The position numbers and the translations under genes are program-made. The notes under the pieces were generated by a model, which was given only the letters and a program-made list of their open reading frames with translations, was not told where the DNA came from and made no database searches. A stretch of 7,991 nt of DNA from Chromobacteriaceae bacterium (lineage in GTDB: Bacteria; Pseudomonadota; Gammaproteobacteria; Burkholderiales; Aquaspirillaceae), in assembly GCA_030151505.1 (NCBI GenBank), contig JASLDQ010000221.1, positions 1 to 7,991 of the forward strand. The letters are read 5' to 3'. Each line of letters begins with the position of its first letter. Position 1 is the first letter of the stretch. Of the stretch, positions 1 through 5,817 are shown one piece after another.

Positions 1-2
1 GG

Positions 3-233
3 GCCGGCGATCTCGACCGTGAACGGTTTGGCGTGCCGGGCCGGTGTCACGAAGCGCAACACCGTACCGTCTCCGAGCGGGCAGCCGGCGGCCAGATCCG
101 TGCAGCTCACCTCGCTGGGAGGCGCATCACGCTGCTGGGTATACCAGTACCACGCCAGCCCGCCCTTCAGTCCGCCGAACGCCAGCAAAGCCAGCGCGAT
201 CAGCAACCATTTTTTCATTTGCGAGCGGGTCAT
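3..233 (-). CDS. Small membrane-anchored protein of unknown function (C-terminus cut by window edge)
   Basis: I do not recognise this gene. The visible 77 residues begin with a short basic stretch (MTRSQMKKW). A hydrophobic segment follows at about residues 9-31, rich in Leu, Ala and Gly and ending in WYWY. This looks like a signal anchor or uncleaved signal peptide, with no lipobox at its end. The exported part has two nearby cysteines (SCTDLAAGC) that could form a disulfide. The reading frame is open to the window edge, so the C-terminus is missing. The chosen ATG overlaps the TGA of the upstream Nudix-ThiE gene as ATGA, typical of translational coupling, with a GGGA nine bases before it. 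An ATG two codons earlier (at 239) is an alternative. Being coupled to the Nudix gene suggests co-expression, but it does not reveal the function. Confidence 0.6.
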   Translation of the reverse strand, partial: MTRSQMKKWLLIALALLAFGGLKGGLAWYWYTQQRDAPPSEVSCTDLAAGCPLGDGTVLRFVTPARHAKPFTVEIAG

Positions 234-1165
234 CGCCATGCATCCCGCATCCGGGCGATGCCGTGCGCGCCGTATTGCATTGCGTCGTCCAGTTGTCCCG
301 CCGTCAGCCCGCCCAGCGCATACACCGGCAGCGGCCATTGTCCGCCGGCGATGTCGGCGAAGCCTTCCCAGCCCAGCGCGGGCATCCCGGCGTGACTTGG
401 CGTCGCCTGCACATGGCCCAGCAGAGCGTAATCGCAACCAATGGCCGCGGCGTGCTCCAGCTCGGCGCGGTTATGTACCGATGCGCCGACCAGGGCGAAA
501 TCCGGTCGAGTGGTCGTCGCCATCAGCCGTGCGGCGTTCAGATGCACGCCATCCAGCGCCAGACCGGCCGCCTCGGACGGATCGGCATTGAGTACCACCC
601 GGCCGCCGGCCGGCCGGACGCTGGCGGCCAGTTGCGACACGAAATCGGCGCGCGCGGCAGCGTCCATGTCCGGCTCACGCACGATCAACAGCGGAAAACG
701 CTCCGGAGCGGCGGCCACCTTGGCCAAGGTGGCGGCAATGCCGAATTCGGCCGTGCAGCTCAGCGTCGCCACGCGCGGCAGTGCCAGGGCATTGAAAATC
801 GGGGTATTGGCCGGCAACAGCGGACCGACTTCAAGCCGGCCCGGACGCTGCCAGGCGAACTGCTGGCCTTCGCGCGGGTGGGGTTGGGCATCCCAGGCGG
901 TAACGCGGAAGAAATGCAGGTGGACGGTGGCGTGTTCGTAATGGAACAGCTGGGTCATCCACGGCGTGGCGCAGGTCACGTGGATGCCGAGCTCTTCGTC
1001 CAGTTCGCGCACCAGTGCGGCCAGCGGCGTTTCACCCGCCTCGATCTTGCCGCCGGGAAACTCCCAGTAGCCGGCATAGGCCTTGCCCTCGGGACGGCTG
1101 GACAAAAAGAATTCGCCGGTCGGTTTCATCAACACGCCGGCGACGACTTCAACGATTTTGCTCAT
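230..1165 (-). CDS. Nudix (MutT-type) hydrolase fused to a ThiE/TenI-like domain
   Basis: This is a 311-residue two-domain protein. Residues 1 to about 128 are a Nudix hydrolase with a complete catalytic box at residues 39-61 (G-x5-E-x7-REL-x-EE-x-G-I). Proteins of this type hydrolyse nucleoside diphosphate derivatives, and MutT removes oxidised dGTP. Residues about 131-311 resemble thiamine phosphate synthase or TenI: DGVHL (205-209), VGASVHNRAEL (226-236), DYALLGHV (245-252) and YALGGLTAG (282-290). Several residues that canonical ThiE uses for Mg2+ and pyrophosphate appear changed, so this half may not make thiamine phosphate. Nudix-ThiE fusions are a known betaproteobacterial and gammaproteobacterial arrangement. 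The gene lies where E. coli has mutT, downstream of yacG. The ATG at 1165 starts exactly at the Nudix fold (MSKIVEVVAG); in-frame sequence further upstream is out-of-frame coaD. No strong ribosome binding site is visible. The exact substrate is unknown. Confidence 0.9.
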   Translation of the reverse strand: MSKIVEVVAGVLMKPTGEFFLSSRPEGKAYAGYWEFPGGKIEAGETPLAALVRELDEELGIHVTCATPWMTQLFHYEHATVHLHFFRVTAWDAQPHPREGQQFAWQRPGRLEVGPLLPANTPIFNALALPRVATLSCTAEFGIAATLAKVAAAPERFPLLIVREPDMDAAARADFVSQLAASVRPAGGRVVLNADPSEAAGLALDGVHLNAARLMATTTRPDFALVGASVHNRAELEHAAAIGCDYALLGHVQATPSHAGMPALGWEGFADIAGGQWPLPVYALGGLTAGQLDDAMQYGAHGIARMRDAWR

Positions 1166-1210
1166 GACGGGTTCTGCAAGGTAAGGCGGAATCGGTCCAT
1201 TGTGCCGCAG

Positions 1211-1236
1211 CGCCCGGATGAAACCAAATCCGGGCG
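1211..1236 (-). other. Stem-loop between coaD and the Nudix gene
   Basis: The sequence shows a perfect 9-base inverted repeat, CGCCCGGAT and ATCCGGGCG, around an 8-base loop. It lies 6 bases after the coaD stop codon and about 45 bases before the Nudix start. There is no T-run after the stem on the transcribed strand, so it is not a standard intrinsic terminator. It could slow or partly end transcription, protect the 3' end of coaD mRNA, or simply separate two co-transcribed genes. Confidence 0.5.
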
Positions 1237-1242
1237 GGCGGA

Positions 1243-1770
1243 TCACGCCCTCCGCTTGCGCTCGGCCAGTTCCTGCAGGCGCTGGTAGACCGGCTCCGGC
1301 ACATACTGGTGGATCACGTCGTCCCAGCCCTTGGGGCCGACCAGCCCCTTGACCATGGTGGACGAGACCTCGGCGTATTCGCGCGGCGGCAAGAGGAAGA
1401 TGGTGGTGATGTTGGGGTAGAGGTCGGAGTTGACGTAGCGCATCGAGCGCTCGTATTCGTAGTCGGCCGACGTGCGGATGCCGCGCACGATGTAGTTGGC
1501 GCCGACCGACTGGGCATAGCTGACCAGAAACTGGTTGTCGAAGACCTCGACCCTCAATTTGGGATACTGGCTGGTGGTTTCGCGCAGCATGGCCGCGCGC
1601 TCCTCCACCGAGAAGGTGCATGATTTGTCCGGATTGACACCAATCGCCACCACCACTTCATCGAACAGGTCGACAGCCTGCTCGATCATCCACAAGTGGC
1701 CATTGGTTACCGGATCGAAACTGCCTGCGTAGACGGCGCGCTTCAATTGTTGTTTTCCTCTTTTTGCCAT
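1243..1770 (-). CDS. coaD: Phosphopantetheine adenylyltransferase (CoaD)
   Basis: This cytoplasmic enzyme transfers AMP from ATP to 4'-phosphopantetheine, giving dephospho-CoA, the penultimate step of coenzyme A synthesis. From the ATG at 1770 it has 175 residues. It shows the nucleotidyltransferase signature [12 protein letters not shown] (residues 14-25, with the T-x-G-H motif), RGIR (96-99) and SSTMVKG (136-142). The segment [10 protein letters not shown] after the last motif is longer than in E. coli CoaD, and this resembles the Neisseriales form as I remember it. The start is uncertain. ATG 1770 has a GGAT eight bases upstream. A TTG at 1746 lies 9 bases after AGAGGA and would give a 167-residue protein closer to the usual length of about 160. 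ATG 1806 has no ribosome binding site. coaE, the next step in the pathway, is three genes upstream on the same strand. Confidence 0.95.
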   Translation of the reverse strand: MAKRGKQQLKRAVYAGSFDPVTNGHLWMIEQAVDLFDEVVVAIGVNPDKSCTFSVEERAAMLRETTSQYPKLRVEVFDNQFLVSYAQSVGANYIVRGIRTSADYEYERSMRYVNSDLYPNITTIFLLPPREYAEVSSTMVKGLVGPKGWDDVIHQYVPEPVYQRLQELAERKRRA

Positions 1771-1919
1771 TGTCCTTATCCGCGCAATGTAATCGTTTCC
1801 CGTCATTCAGCGCAAAAAGTTTCTGCACTGCAACACAGGCACCTGATTTTGAGAGGGTGGGGTCAGAGGAATGCACCCGGTTAACAGAACCATGCGCGTA
1901 CCGGGAATGTCCTCGGCAA
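1771..1919 (-). other. Intergenic spacer between yacG and coaD
   Basis: This 149-base spacer interrupts an otherwise tightly packed gene series. Next to yacG it holds an imperfect palindrome (1866-1914, listed separately). The coaD-proximal half is relatively AT-rich for this window and may contain the coaD promoter, but I see no convincing -35/-10 pair. TTGCAG at about 1825-1830 is the best -35 candidate, and its matching -10 is poor. No small gene with a believable ribosome binding site is visible. Confidence 0.4.
1866..1914. repeat. Imperfect inverted repeat downstream of yacG
   Basis: The outer arms GAGGA (1866-1870) and TCCTC (1910-1914) and the inner arms CCCGGT (1876-1881) and ACCGGG (1900-1905) are complementary. 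A short unequal internal loop separates the two pairs of arms, and the central loop has 18 bases. The element begins 5 bases after the yacG stop codon. No T-run follows it on the minus strand. The flank GGGGTCAGAGGAATGCA (from about 1859) looks like words that recur around dispersed repeats in proteobacteria, but one window cannot show whether this is a repeat family. Confidence 0.45.
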
Positions 1920-2108
1920 TCAGTGGCTTTGCGGGGGTGGCGTATCGCCGGACGGCACGTCGTCTTCGGCCGGCAGGCGATAGGATTCGTCGGCCCACTG
2001 GCCGAGATCGATCAGCTTGCAGCGCTGGCTGCAAAACGGACGGTATTTATTGTCCGTCGTCCATTCGACCGGCTGGCCGCAGGTGGGGCAGTTGACGATG
2101 GTTGCCAT
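1920..2108 (-). CDS. yacG: DNA gyrase inhibitor YacG (zinc-binding)
   Basis: This is a 62-residue protein whose E. coli counterpart (65 residues) binds GyrB and inhibits DNA gyrase. Four cysteines form the zinc site: CPTC (residues 7 and 10) and FCSQRC (residues 26 and 30). Their spacing matches the family. The motif [16 protein letters not shown] after the last cysteine is also characteristic, and the short tail is acidic and proline-rich. Its ATG overlaps the TGA of zapD by one base (TGATG), so translation is probably coupled. The association with zapD and coaE is the same as in E. coli and many other proteobacteria. The size, cysteine pattern and context together make the assignment secure. 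Confidence 0.95.
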   Translation of the reverse strand: MATIVNCPTCGQPVEWTTDNKYRPFCSQRCKLIDLGQWADESYRLPAEDDVPSGDTPPPQSH

Positions 2109-2866
2109 CAGAGTTTGCAGAAGGTAAGGGAAAAATCGATGTCCCGGTCGCAGGTGCGGGGACGTTCTCCGCTCATGCTGGGCGAGACGAAGCGCACATT
2201 GAGCGCGTATTTGTTGGCGGACAGTTCCGGCACCACGCCCAGCGCCTCGTCCAGCGAGACCCGGATCATGTGAACTACCCGTCCACCGGACATCTGCTGG
2301 AACAGCCCCCGGGCAGCATGCTGATGATAGGTCTTGCCGTTGTCCCGCAGCAGTCGCAGCAAGACCACGATCGCATCACGCGTGGGCAGCATCGGCGCCA
2401 GCCAGCCTTCCAGATGGGCGCGGCGCACTTCGACAGGCTGACTCAGCCACTGGTGATAGAAGGGCAGATCGAAGCGGCACAACCCGCCGGGGATGCCGGC
2501 GCGCTGCCGCACGCTGGCAAGCCATTCGTTCTCGCGCAGGTACTGGCCGAACTTGCCGGTGGTTTCGAGCAAGCGGCTGGCGGCGGACTCGATGTCCGAC
2601 AGCACTTCGTCCAGCGCGTCTTCGGCAATGGCGGGATTGTCGCGCAGGTTCTCGAGCAGGTGCTTCTGGCGTTCGAGATCCTGCAGCAGATCGGATTTCA
2701 GATCGGCGCGCCCGGCGGCGTCGGCAATTTCGAACAGTCCGGTCAGGGCCGCATGGTGGTCGAGCGCATCATCGCGCTCGAGGAAGTACTCCACGCGTGC
2801 GAAAAGCTCCTCCAGCCGCAGCAGGCTTCGGGTTCGCTCGACAATCGGAAACTCAAAACTAATCAC
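2108..2866 (-). CDS. zapD: Cell division protein ZapD
   Basis: This is a 252-residue cytoplasmic protein of the ZapD (YacF) family. ZapD binds FtsZ and bundles its filaments, helping to stabilise the division ring. The protein starts with the typical [20 protein letters not shown]. It continues as a mostly helical domain with long charged helices at about residues 40-110, and conserved-looking stretches such as [12 protein letters not shown] (about 146-157). E. coli ZapD has 247 residues. I chose the GTG at 2866 because it aligns with the conserved N-terminus; an open frame runs 17 codons further upstream but reads through coaE sequence. The GTG lies inside the end of coaE (8-base overlap), and no strong ribosome binding site is present, which points to coupled translation. 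The stop overlaps the yacG start by one base. Confidence 0.93.
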   Translation of the reverse strand: MISFEFPIVERTRSLLRLEELFARVEYFLERDDALDHHAALTGLFEIADAAGRADLKSDLLQDLERQKHLLENLRDNPAIAEDALDEVLSDIESAASRLLETTGKFGQYLRENEWLASVRQRAGIPGGLCRFDLPFYHQWLSQPVEVRRAHLEGWLAPMLPTRDAIVVLLRLLRDNGKTYHQHAARGLFQQMSGGRVVHMIRVSLDEALGVVPELSANKYALNVRFVSPSMSGERPRTCDRDIDFSLTFCKL

Positions 2867-3521
2867 AAGACCGTCGCGGGGGTTCGATTGAGGGTATCGC
2901 CGCCGGATTGGCGGCAACAGGAATTCGGCTCAGATAGTACCGGTGTTTTGCGGCGACTTGAAGCGCCAAGGTGGCCAGATCGCCAGAATTGTCGATCACG
3001 TCGTCCGCCCTCGCCCGTCGCTCGGCCCGGCCCAGCTGGGCCGCCATGATAGCGGCGACCTGCTCTCGCGCCAAGCCGCTGCGGGCCATCACCCGGGCGA
3101 GCTGTACATCCTCCGGGCAGTCGACGGCCAGGGTCGTGTCGGCCAGCGCCGCATAACGCCCCGTTTCGAACAGCAAGGGCACGACCAGCACCACATAACA
3201 GCCCTGCGCCGCTTCAAGCTCGGCCACGCTTTCGGCAAAAATGCGCGGATGCAGGATGGCGTTGAGCCGCTCGCGGGCGGCCGAATCGGCAAAGGCATGC
3301 GCACGCATGGCCGCCCGGTCCAGGCTGCCGTCCGGCCGGGCAAAAGCCGGGCCGAATTCCGCCACGATGGCGGGCATCGCCGCGCCGGCCGGGCCGGTGA
3401 GCCGATGGGCGATCACGTCGGTATCGACCACGCTTGCGCCATGACTGGCAAACAGGTCCGCCACCGCGCTCTTGCCGCTGCCGATGCCGCCGGTCAAGGC
3501 CACGACAAATTTACGTCCCAA
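2859..3521 (-). CDS. coaE: Dephospho-CoA kinase (CoaE)
   Basis: This cytoplasmic kinase phosphorylates the 3'-hydroxyl of the dephospho-CoA ribose with ATP, giving coenzyme A. The 220-residue protein carries the P-loop GGIGSGKS (residues 11-18), the VVDTD segment (31-35) with the catalytic aspartate region, LNAILHPRI (86-94), VPLLFETG (114-121), and an arginine-rich lid ending in ADDVIDNSG (172-180). All are typical of CoaE. The C-terminal 20 residues or so are a proline-rich tail that runs over the zapD start. The start is TTG at 3521, 7 bases after GGAG and inside the last codons of pilD (11-base overlap). No ATG lies close to the conserved N-terminus, so the TTG is probably real. CoaE is usually 200-210 residues, so length is normal apart from the tail. 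Confidence 0.96.
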   Translation of the reverse strand: MGRKFVVALTGGIGSGKSAVADLFASHGASVVDTDVIAHRLTGPAGAAMPAIVAEFGPAFARPDGSLDRAAMRAHAFADSAARERLNAILHPRIFAESVAELEAAQGCYVVLVVPLLFETGRYAALADTTLAVDCPEDVQLARVMARSGLAREQVAAIMAAQLGRAERRARADDVIDNSGDLATLALQVAAKHRYYLSRIPVAANPAAIPSIEPPRRSCD

Positions 3522-4371
3522 GATACCACTCCGTTAAGGTGCGTCCCCACAGCAGCGCCACGAATCCGCCCAGGGCCAGGTACGGGCCGAAAGGCAAAGG
3601 CTGGGCGCGATCGCGGCCGGCCAGCAGGATCAGCGCAATGCCGAGCACGCTGCCCGCCACGGCCGACAGCAGGATGATGAGCGGCAGCATCTGCCACCCC
3701 AGCCATGCCCCCAGCGCCGCCAGCAACTTGAAGTCGCCGTAGCCCATGCCCTCCTTGCCGGTGGCGAGCCGGAACAGGTGATACACCGACCACAGCAGCA
3801 GATAGCCGGCCGCGGCGCCCAGTACGGCATCAGCCAGGGGAACGAAGCCGCCGTAAAGATTGAACAGCAGGCCGATCCACAACAGCGGCAAGGTCAGGCT
3901 GTCCGGCAGATACTGGGTATCGGCATCGATGAAACCCAGCACCAGCAGGAAGCCGGTCAGCACCAGTGCGCCGACGGTGAGAAAACCAAAGCCGAAATGC
4001 CAGGCCAGCAGCGCCGCCAGCCCGCCGGCCAGCCCCTCGACCAGCGGATAGCGGGCGCTGATCGGCGCCGAACAGGCGCGACAGCGTCCGCGCAGAACCA
4101 GCCAGCTGAGCAGGGGTATGTTTTCCAGCGCCGAAATCGCATGACCACAGTGCGGGCACTGCGAACGCGGCCGGAACAGGTTGAACGGCTCGGCAGGAGC
4201 GGAAGCCGCGCCGCTGAACTCGGCATATTCCTGCCGCCATTCGGCTTCCAGCATCCGTGGCAGGCGGTGGATCACCACATTGAAAAAACTGCCGAACAGC
4301 AGTCCAACCACGCCACAGACCGTGACCAATGCGACGCTGTCGCGCGCCAGCCAGTCGATAAGATCATTCAT
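3511..4371 (-). CDS. pilD: Prepilin peptidase / N-methyltransferase PilD
   Basis: This inner-membrane aspartic protease removes the leader of type IV prepilins (and type II secretion pseudopilins) and methylates the new N-terminal residue. The 286-residue protein begins with a membrane segment (about 13-33). A cytoplasmic loop follows with two zinc-type cysteine pairs, CPHC (72, 75) and CRAC (97, 100). Several more membrane segments follow from about 108. The catalytic aspartates are D149 in GFIDADTQYLPD and D213 in GMGYGDFK, the same spacing as in Pseudomonas aeruginosa PilD (about 290 residues). The conserved PFGPYLALGG lies near the end. The ATG at 4371 is preceded by GGGAC at a suitable distance. 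The 3' end overlaps coaE by 11 bases. An intrinsic terminator upstream separates pilD from pilC, so it may have its own promoter. Confidence 0.97.
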   Translation of the reverse strand: MNDLIDWLARDSVALVTVCGVVGLLFGSFFNVVIHRLPRMLEAEWRQEYAEFSGAASAPAEPFNLFRPRSQCPHCGHAISALENIPLLSWLVLRGRCRACSAPISARYPLVEGLAGGLAALLAWHFGFGFLTVGALVLTGFLLVLGFIDADTQYLPDSLTLPLLWIGLLFNLYGGFVPLADAVLGAAAGYLLLWSVYHLFRLATGKEGMGYGDFKLLAALGAWLGWQMLPLIILLSAVAGSVLGIALILLAGRDRAQPLPFGPYLALGGFVALLWGRTLTEWYLGT

Positions 4372-4400
4372 GATGCGTCCCGAAACGACGACAGGGCCGG

Positions 4401-4430
4401 ATCATACCTGCCCGGTCGACATTGATATTG
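4401..4430 (-). promoter_or_regulatory. Candidate promoter for pilD-coaE-zapD-yacG
   Basis: On the minus strand, between the pilC terminator and pilD, TATGAT (4406-4401) matches the sigma-70 -10 box at five of six positions and is preceded by GG. No good -35 box lies at the right distance; the region around 4424-4430 is AT-rich (AATATC). A start near 4394 would give a leader of about 23 bases before pilD. The main support is logical: something must start transcription after the terminator. Confidence 0.35.
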
Positions 4431-4440
4431 ATGGGCTGCA

Positions 4441-4473
4441 AGAAAAAACGGTGCGTCGTGTAGCGACGCACCG
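4441..4473 (-). terminator. Intrinsic terminator after pilC
   Basis: A perfect 10-base-pair stem, CGGTGCGTCG (4449-4458) and CGACGCACCG (4464-4473), encloses a 5-base loop. On the minus strand it is followed directly by TTTTTTCT. This is a textbook rho-independent terminator pointing away from pilC. It lies 53 bases past the pilC stop and about 70 bases before the pilD start. Confidence 0.9.
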
Positions 4474-4526
4474 AATTCTGCACCACTCGCAGCGGACCAG
4501 GACCGCGCGGCCCCATGGCGGCGCAG

Positions 4527-5753
4527 TCAGCCGACCACCTGCCCCATGCGGAAGATCGGCAGATACATCGCAATCACCAACCCCCCGATCAGCACGCCCA
4601 GCACGACCATGATGACCGGCTCCAGCAGGCTGGACAACGAAGCCACCGCATTGTCGACATCCTCTTCGTAAAAATCGGCCACCTTGGACAGCATGCTGTC
4701 GAGCGAGCCTGACTCTTCGCCGATCTGCGCCATCTGCAACACCATGTTCGGAAACAGCCGCACGTCCTGCATCGCCACAGTCAGGCTGGTCCCGGTACTG
4801 ACGGCGGTCTGGATCCGCTTGGTCGCATCGGCGTAAACCGCATTGCCGGATGCCCCGCCGACCGAATCCAGCGCCTCCACCAGCGGCACGCCGGCGGCAA
4901 ACATGGTGGATAAGGTGCGGGCCCAGCGGGCCACCGTGGCCTTGCGCAGAATCTCGCCGAGAACGGGTAGGCGCAGCATGATCCGGTCGCGGGCGGCCTG
5001 CAGCTTGCGCGAACGCTTCAATGCCATGAACAAACCGACGATGCCGAAGAGCAGCCCGCCGAGGATCAGCCACCAGTAGTGGACGAACTGGTCCGACAGC
5101 CAGATGACGAACAGCGTCGGCGTCGGCAGATCCGCCCCGAAACTGGTGAACAGCTCCTTGAAGGCCGGGATGACGAAAATCATGATGACAGCGGTAATGA
5201 CGAACGCCGTCGCCACGATGGCCGACGGGTAATACATCGCCGACTTGATCTTGCCCTTGATCGACAGGATTTTTTCCTTGTACGCGGCCAGCCGGTCCAG
5301 CAGCGTATCCAGCACGCCGGCGGCCTCGCCCGCCTCGATCAGGTTGCAATAGAGCTGGTCGAAATGGGCGGGGTGCTTGCGAAAGGCCGCCGCTAGGCTG
5401 GAGCCGCTTTCGATGTCCTGCCGGATGCCCAGCAGCAGCCGGCTCATGGCGGGATTGGCGTGCCCGCGGGCCACAATGTCGAATGCCTGCAGCATCGGTA
5501 CGCCGGCCTTCATCATGGTCGCGAGCTGACGGGTAAACAGCGACACGTCCTTTTCCGAGATGGTCTGGCCGAACGTGCCCAGGCGCCGGCGTTTGACCTT
5601 GGCCACCACGATTCCCTGCCGCCGCAGATTCACCCTTACCTGCCCGTCATTGCGTGCCCGCATCTCGCCCCGCACCGACCGGCCCTCACGGTCGCGCCCC
5701 TCCCATTCGAACAGCGCCTCGCTCGTTATCAATTTCATCGTGCCAGTTGCCAT
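4527..5753 (-). CDS. pilC: Type IV pilus inner-membrane platform protein PilC
   Basis: PilC is the multi-pass inner-membrane protein on which the pilus motor ATPases act during pilus assembly. The 408-residue protein has two copies of the T2SSF domain (about 73-196 and 275-398). Hydrophobic membrane segments lie near residues 175-200, 224-244 and 378-400. The repeated features LATMMKAGVPMLQAFDIV (78-95) and LSTMFAAGVPLVEALDSV (281-298), and IEAGEAAGVLD and AQIGEESGSLD, show the duplication clearly. Its length matches P. aeruginosa PilC (about 406). I chose ATG 5753 for this length; the open frame extends 31 codons upstream, but that extension is arginine-rich and overlaps the end of pilB. The spacing from pilB is 64 bases, and a strong terminator follows, so pilB and pilC probably form one transcript. 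Confidence 0.97.
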   Translation of the reverse strand: MATGTMKLITSEALFEWEGRDREGRSVRGEMRARNDGQVRVNLRRQGIVVAKVKRRRLGTFGQTISEKDVSLFTRQLATMMKAGVPMLQAFDIVARGHANPAMSRLLLGIRQDIESGSSLAAAFRKHPAHFDQLYCNLIEAGEAAGVLDTLLDRLAAYKEKILSIKGKIKSAMYYPSAIVATAFVITAVIMIFVIPAFKELFTSFGADLPTPTLFVIWLSDQFVHYWWLILGGLLFGIVGLFMALKRSRKLQAARDRIMLRLPVLGEILRKATVARWARTLSTMFAAGVPLVEALDSVGGASGNAVYADATKRIQTAVSTGTSLTVAMQDVRLFPNMVLQMAQIGEESGSLDSMLSKVADFYEEDVDNAVASLSSLLEPVIMVVLGVLIGGLVIAMYLPIFRMGQVVG

Positions 5754-5772
5754 GGTCCCCACCCCATCAGAT

Positions 5773-5791
5773 GCAAGGCCCGGGCCCTTGC
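5773..5791. repeat. GC-rich palindrome in the pilB-pilC spacer
   Basis: The 64-base spacer contains GCAAGG and CCTTGC (6-base arms) around a GC-only centre with a CCCGGG palindrome. It could form a small hairpin in the pilBC mRNA about 20 bases before the pilC start and so influence pilC translation. In DNA this rich in GC it may be chance. Confidence 0.3.
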
Positions 5792-5817
5792 GGGCACGGC
5801 GCTTCTTGCGGATTGAA

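Noticed and set aside
44..1288. 414-codon plus-strand open frame opposite coaD and the Nudix-ThiE gene
   Set aside because: It is antisense to two secure genes, has no recognisable motif and is rich in Arg, Gly, Gln and His as expected from reading GC-rich genes backwards.
1166..1621. N-terminal extension of the Nudix-ThiE protein by 152 codons
   Set aside because: This stretch is coaD in another frame and the intergenic stem-loop; the Nudix fold begins exactly at ATG 1165.
2867..2917. Upstream extension of zapD by 17 codons
   Set aside because: The conserved ZapD N-terminus begins at the GTG at 2866; the extension is arginine- and proline-rich and lies within coaE.
2102..3049. 315-codon plus-strand open frame opposite zapD and coaE
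   Set aside because: It is the antisense shadow of two well-supported genes, with no motif or sensible ribosome binding site.
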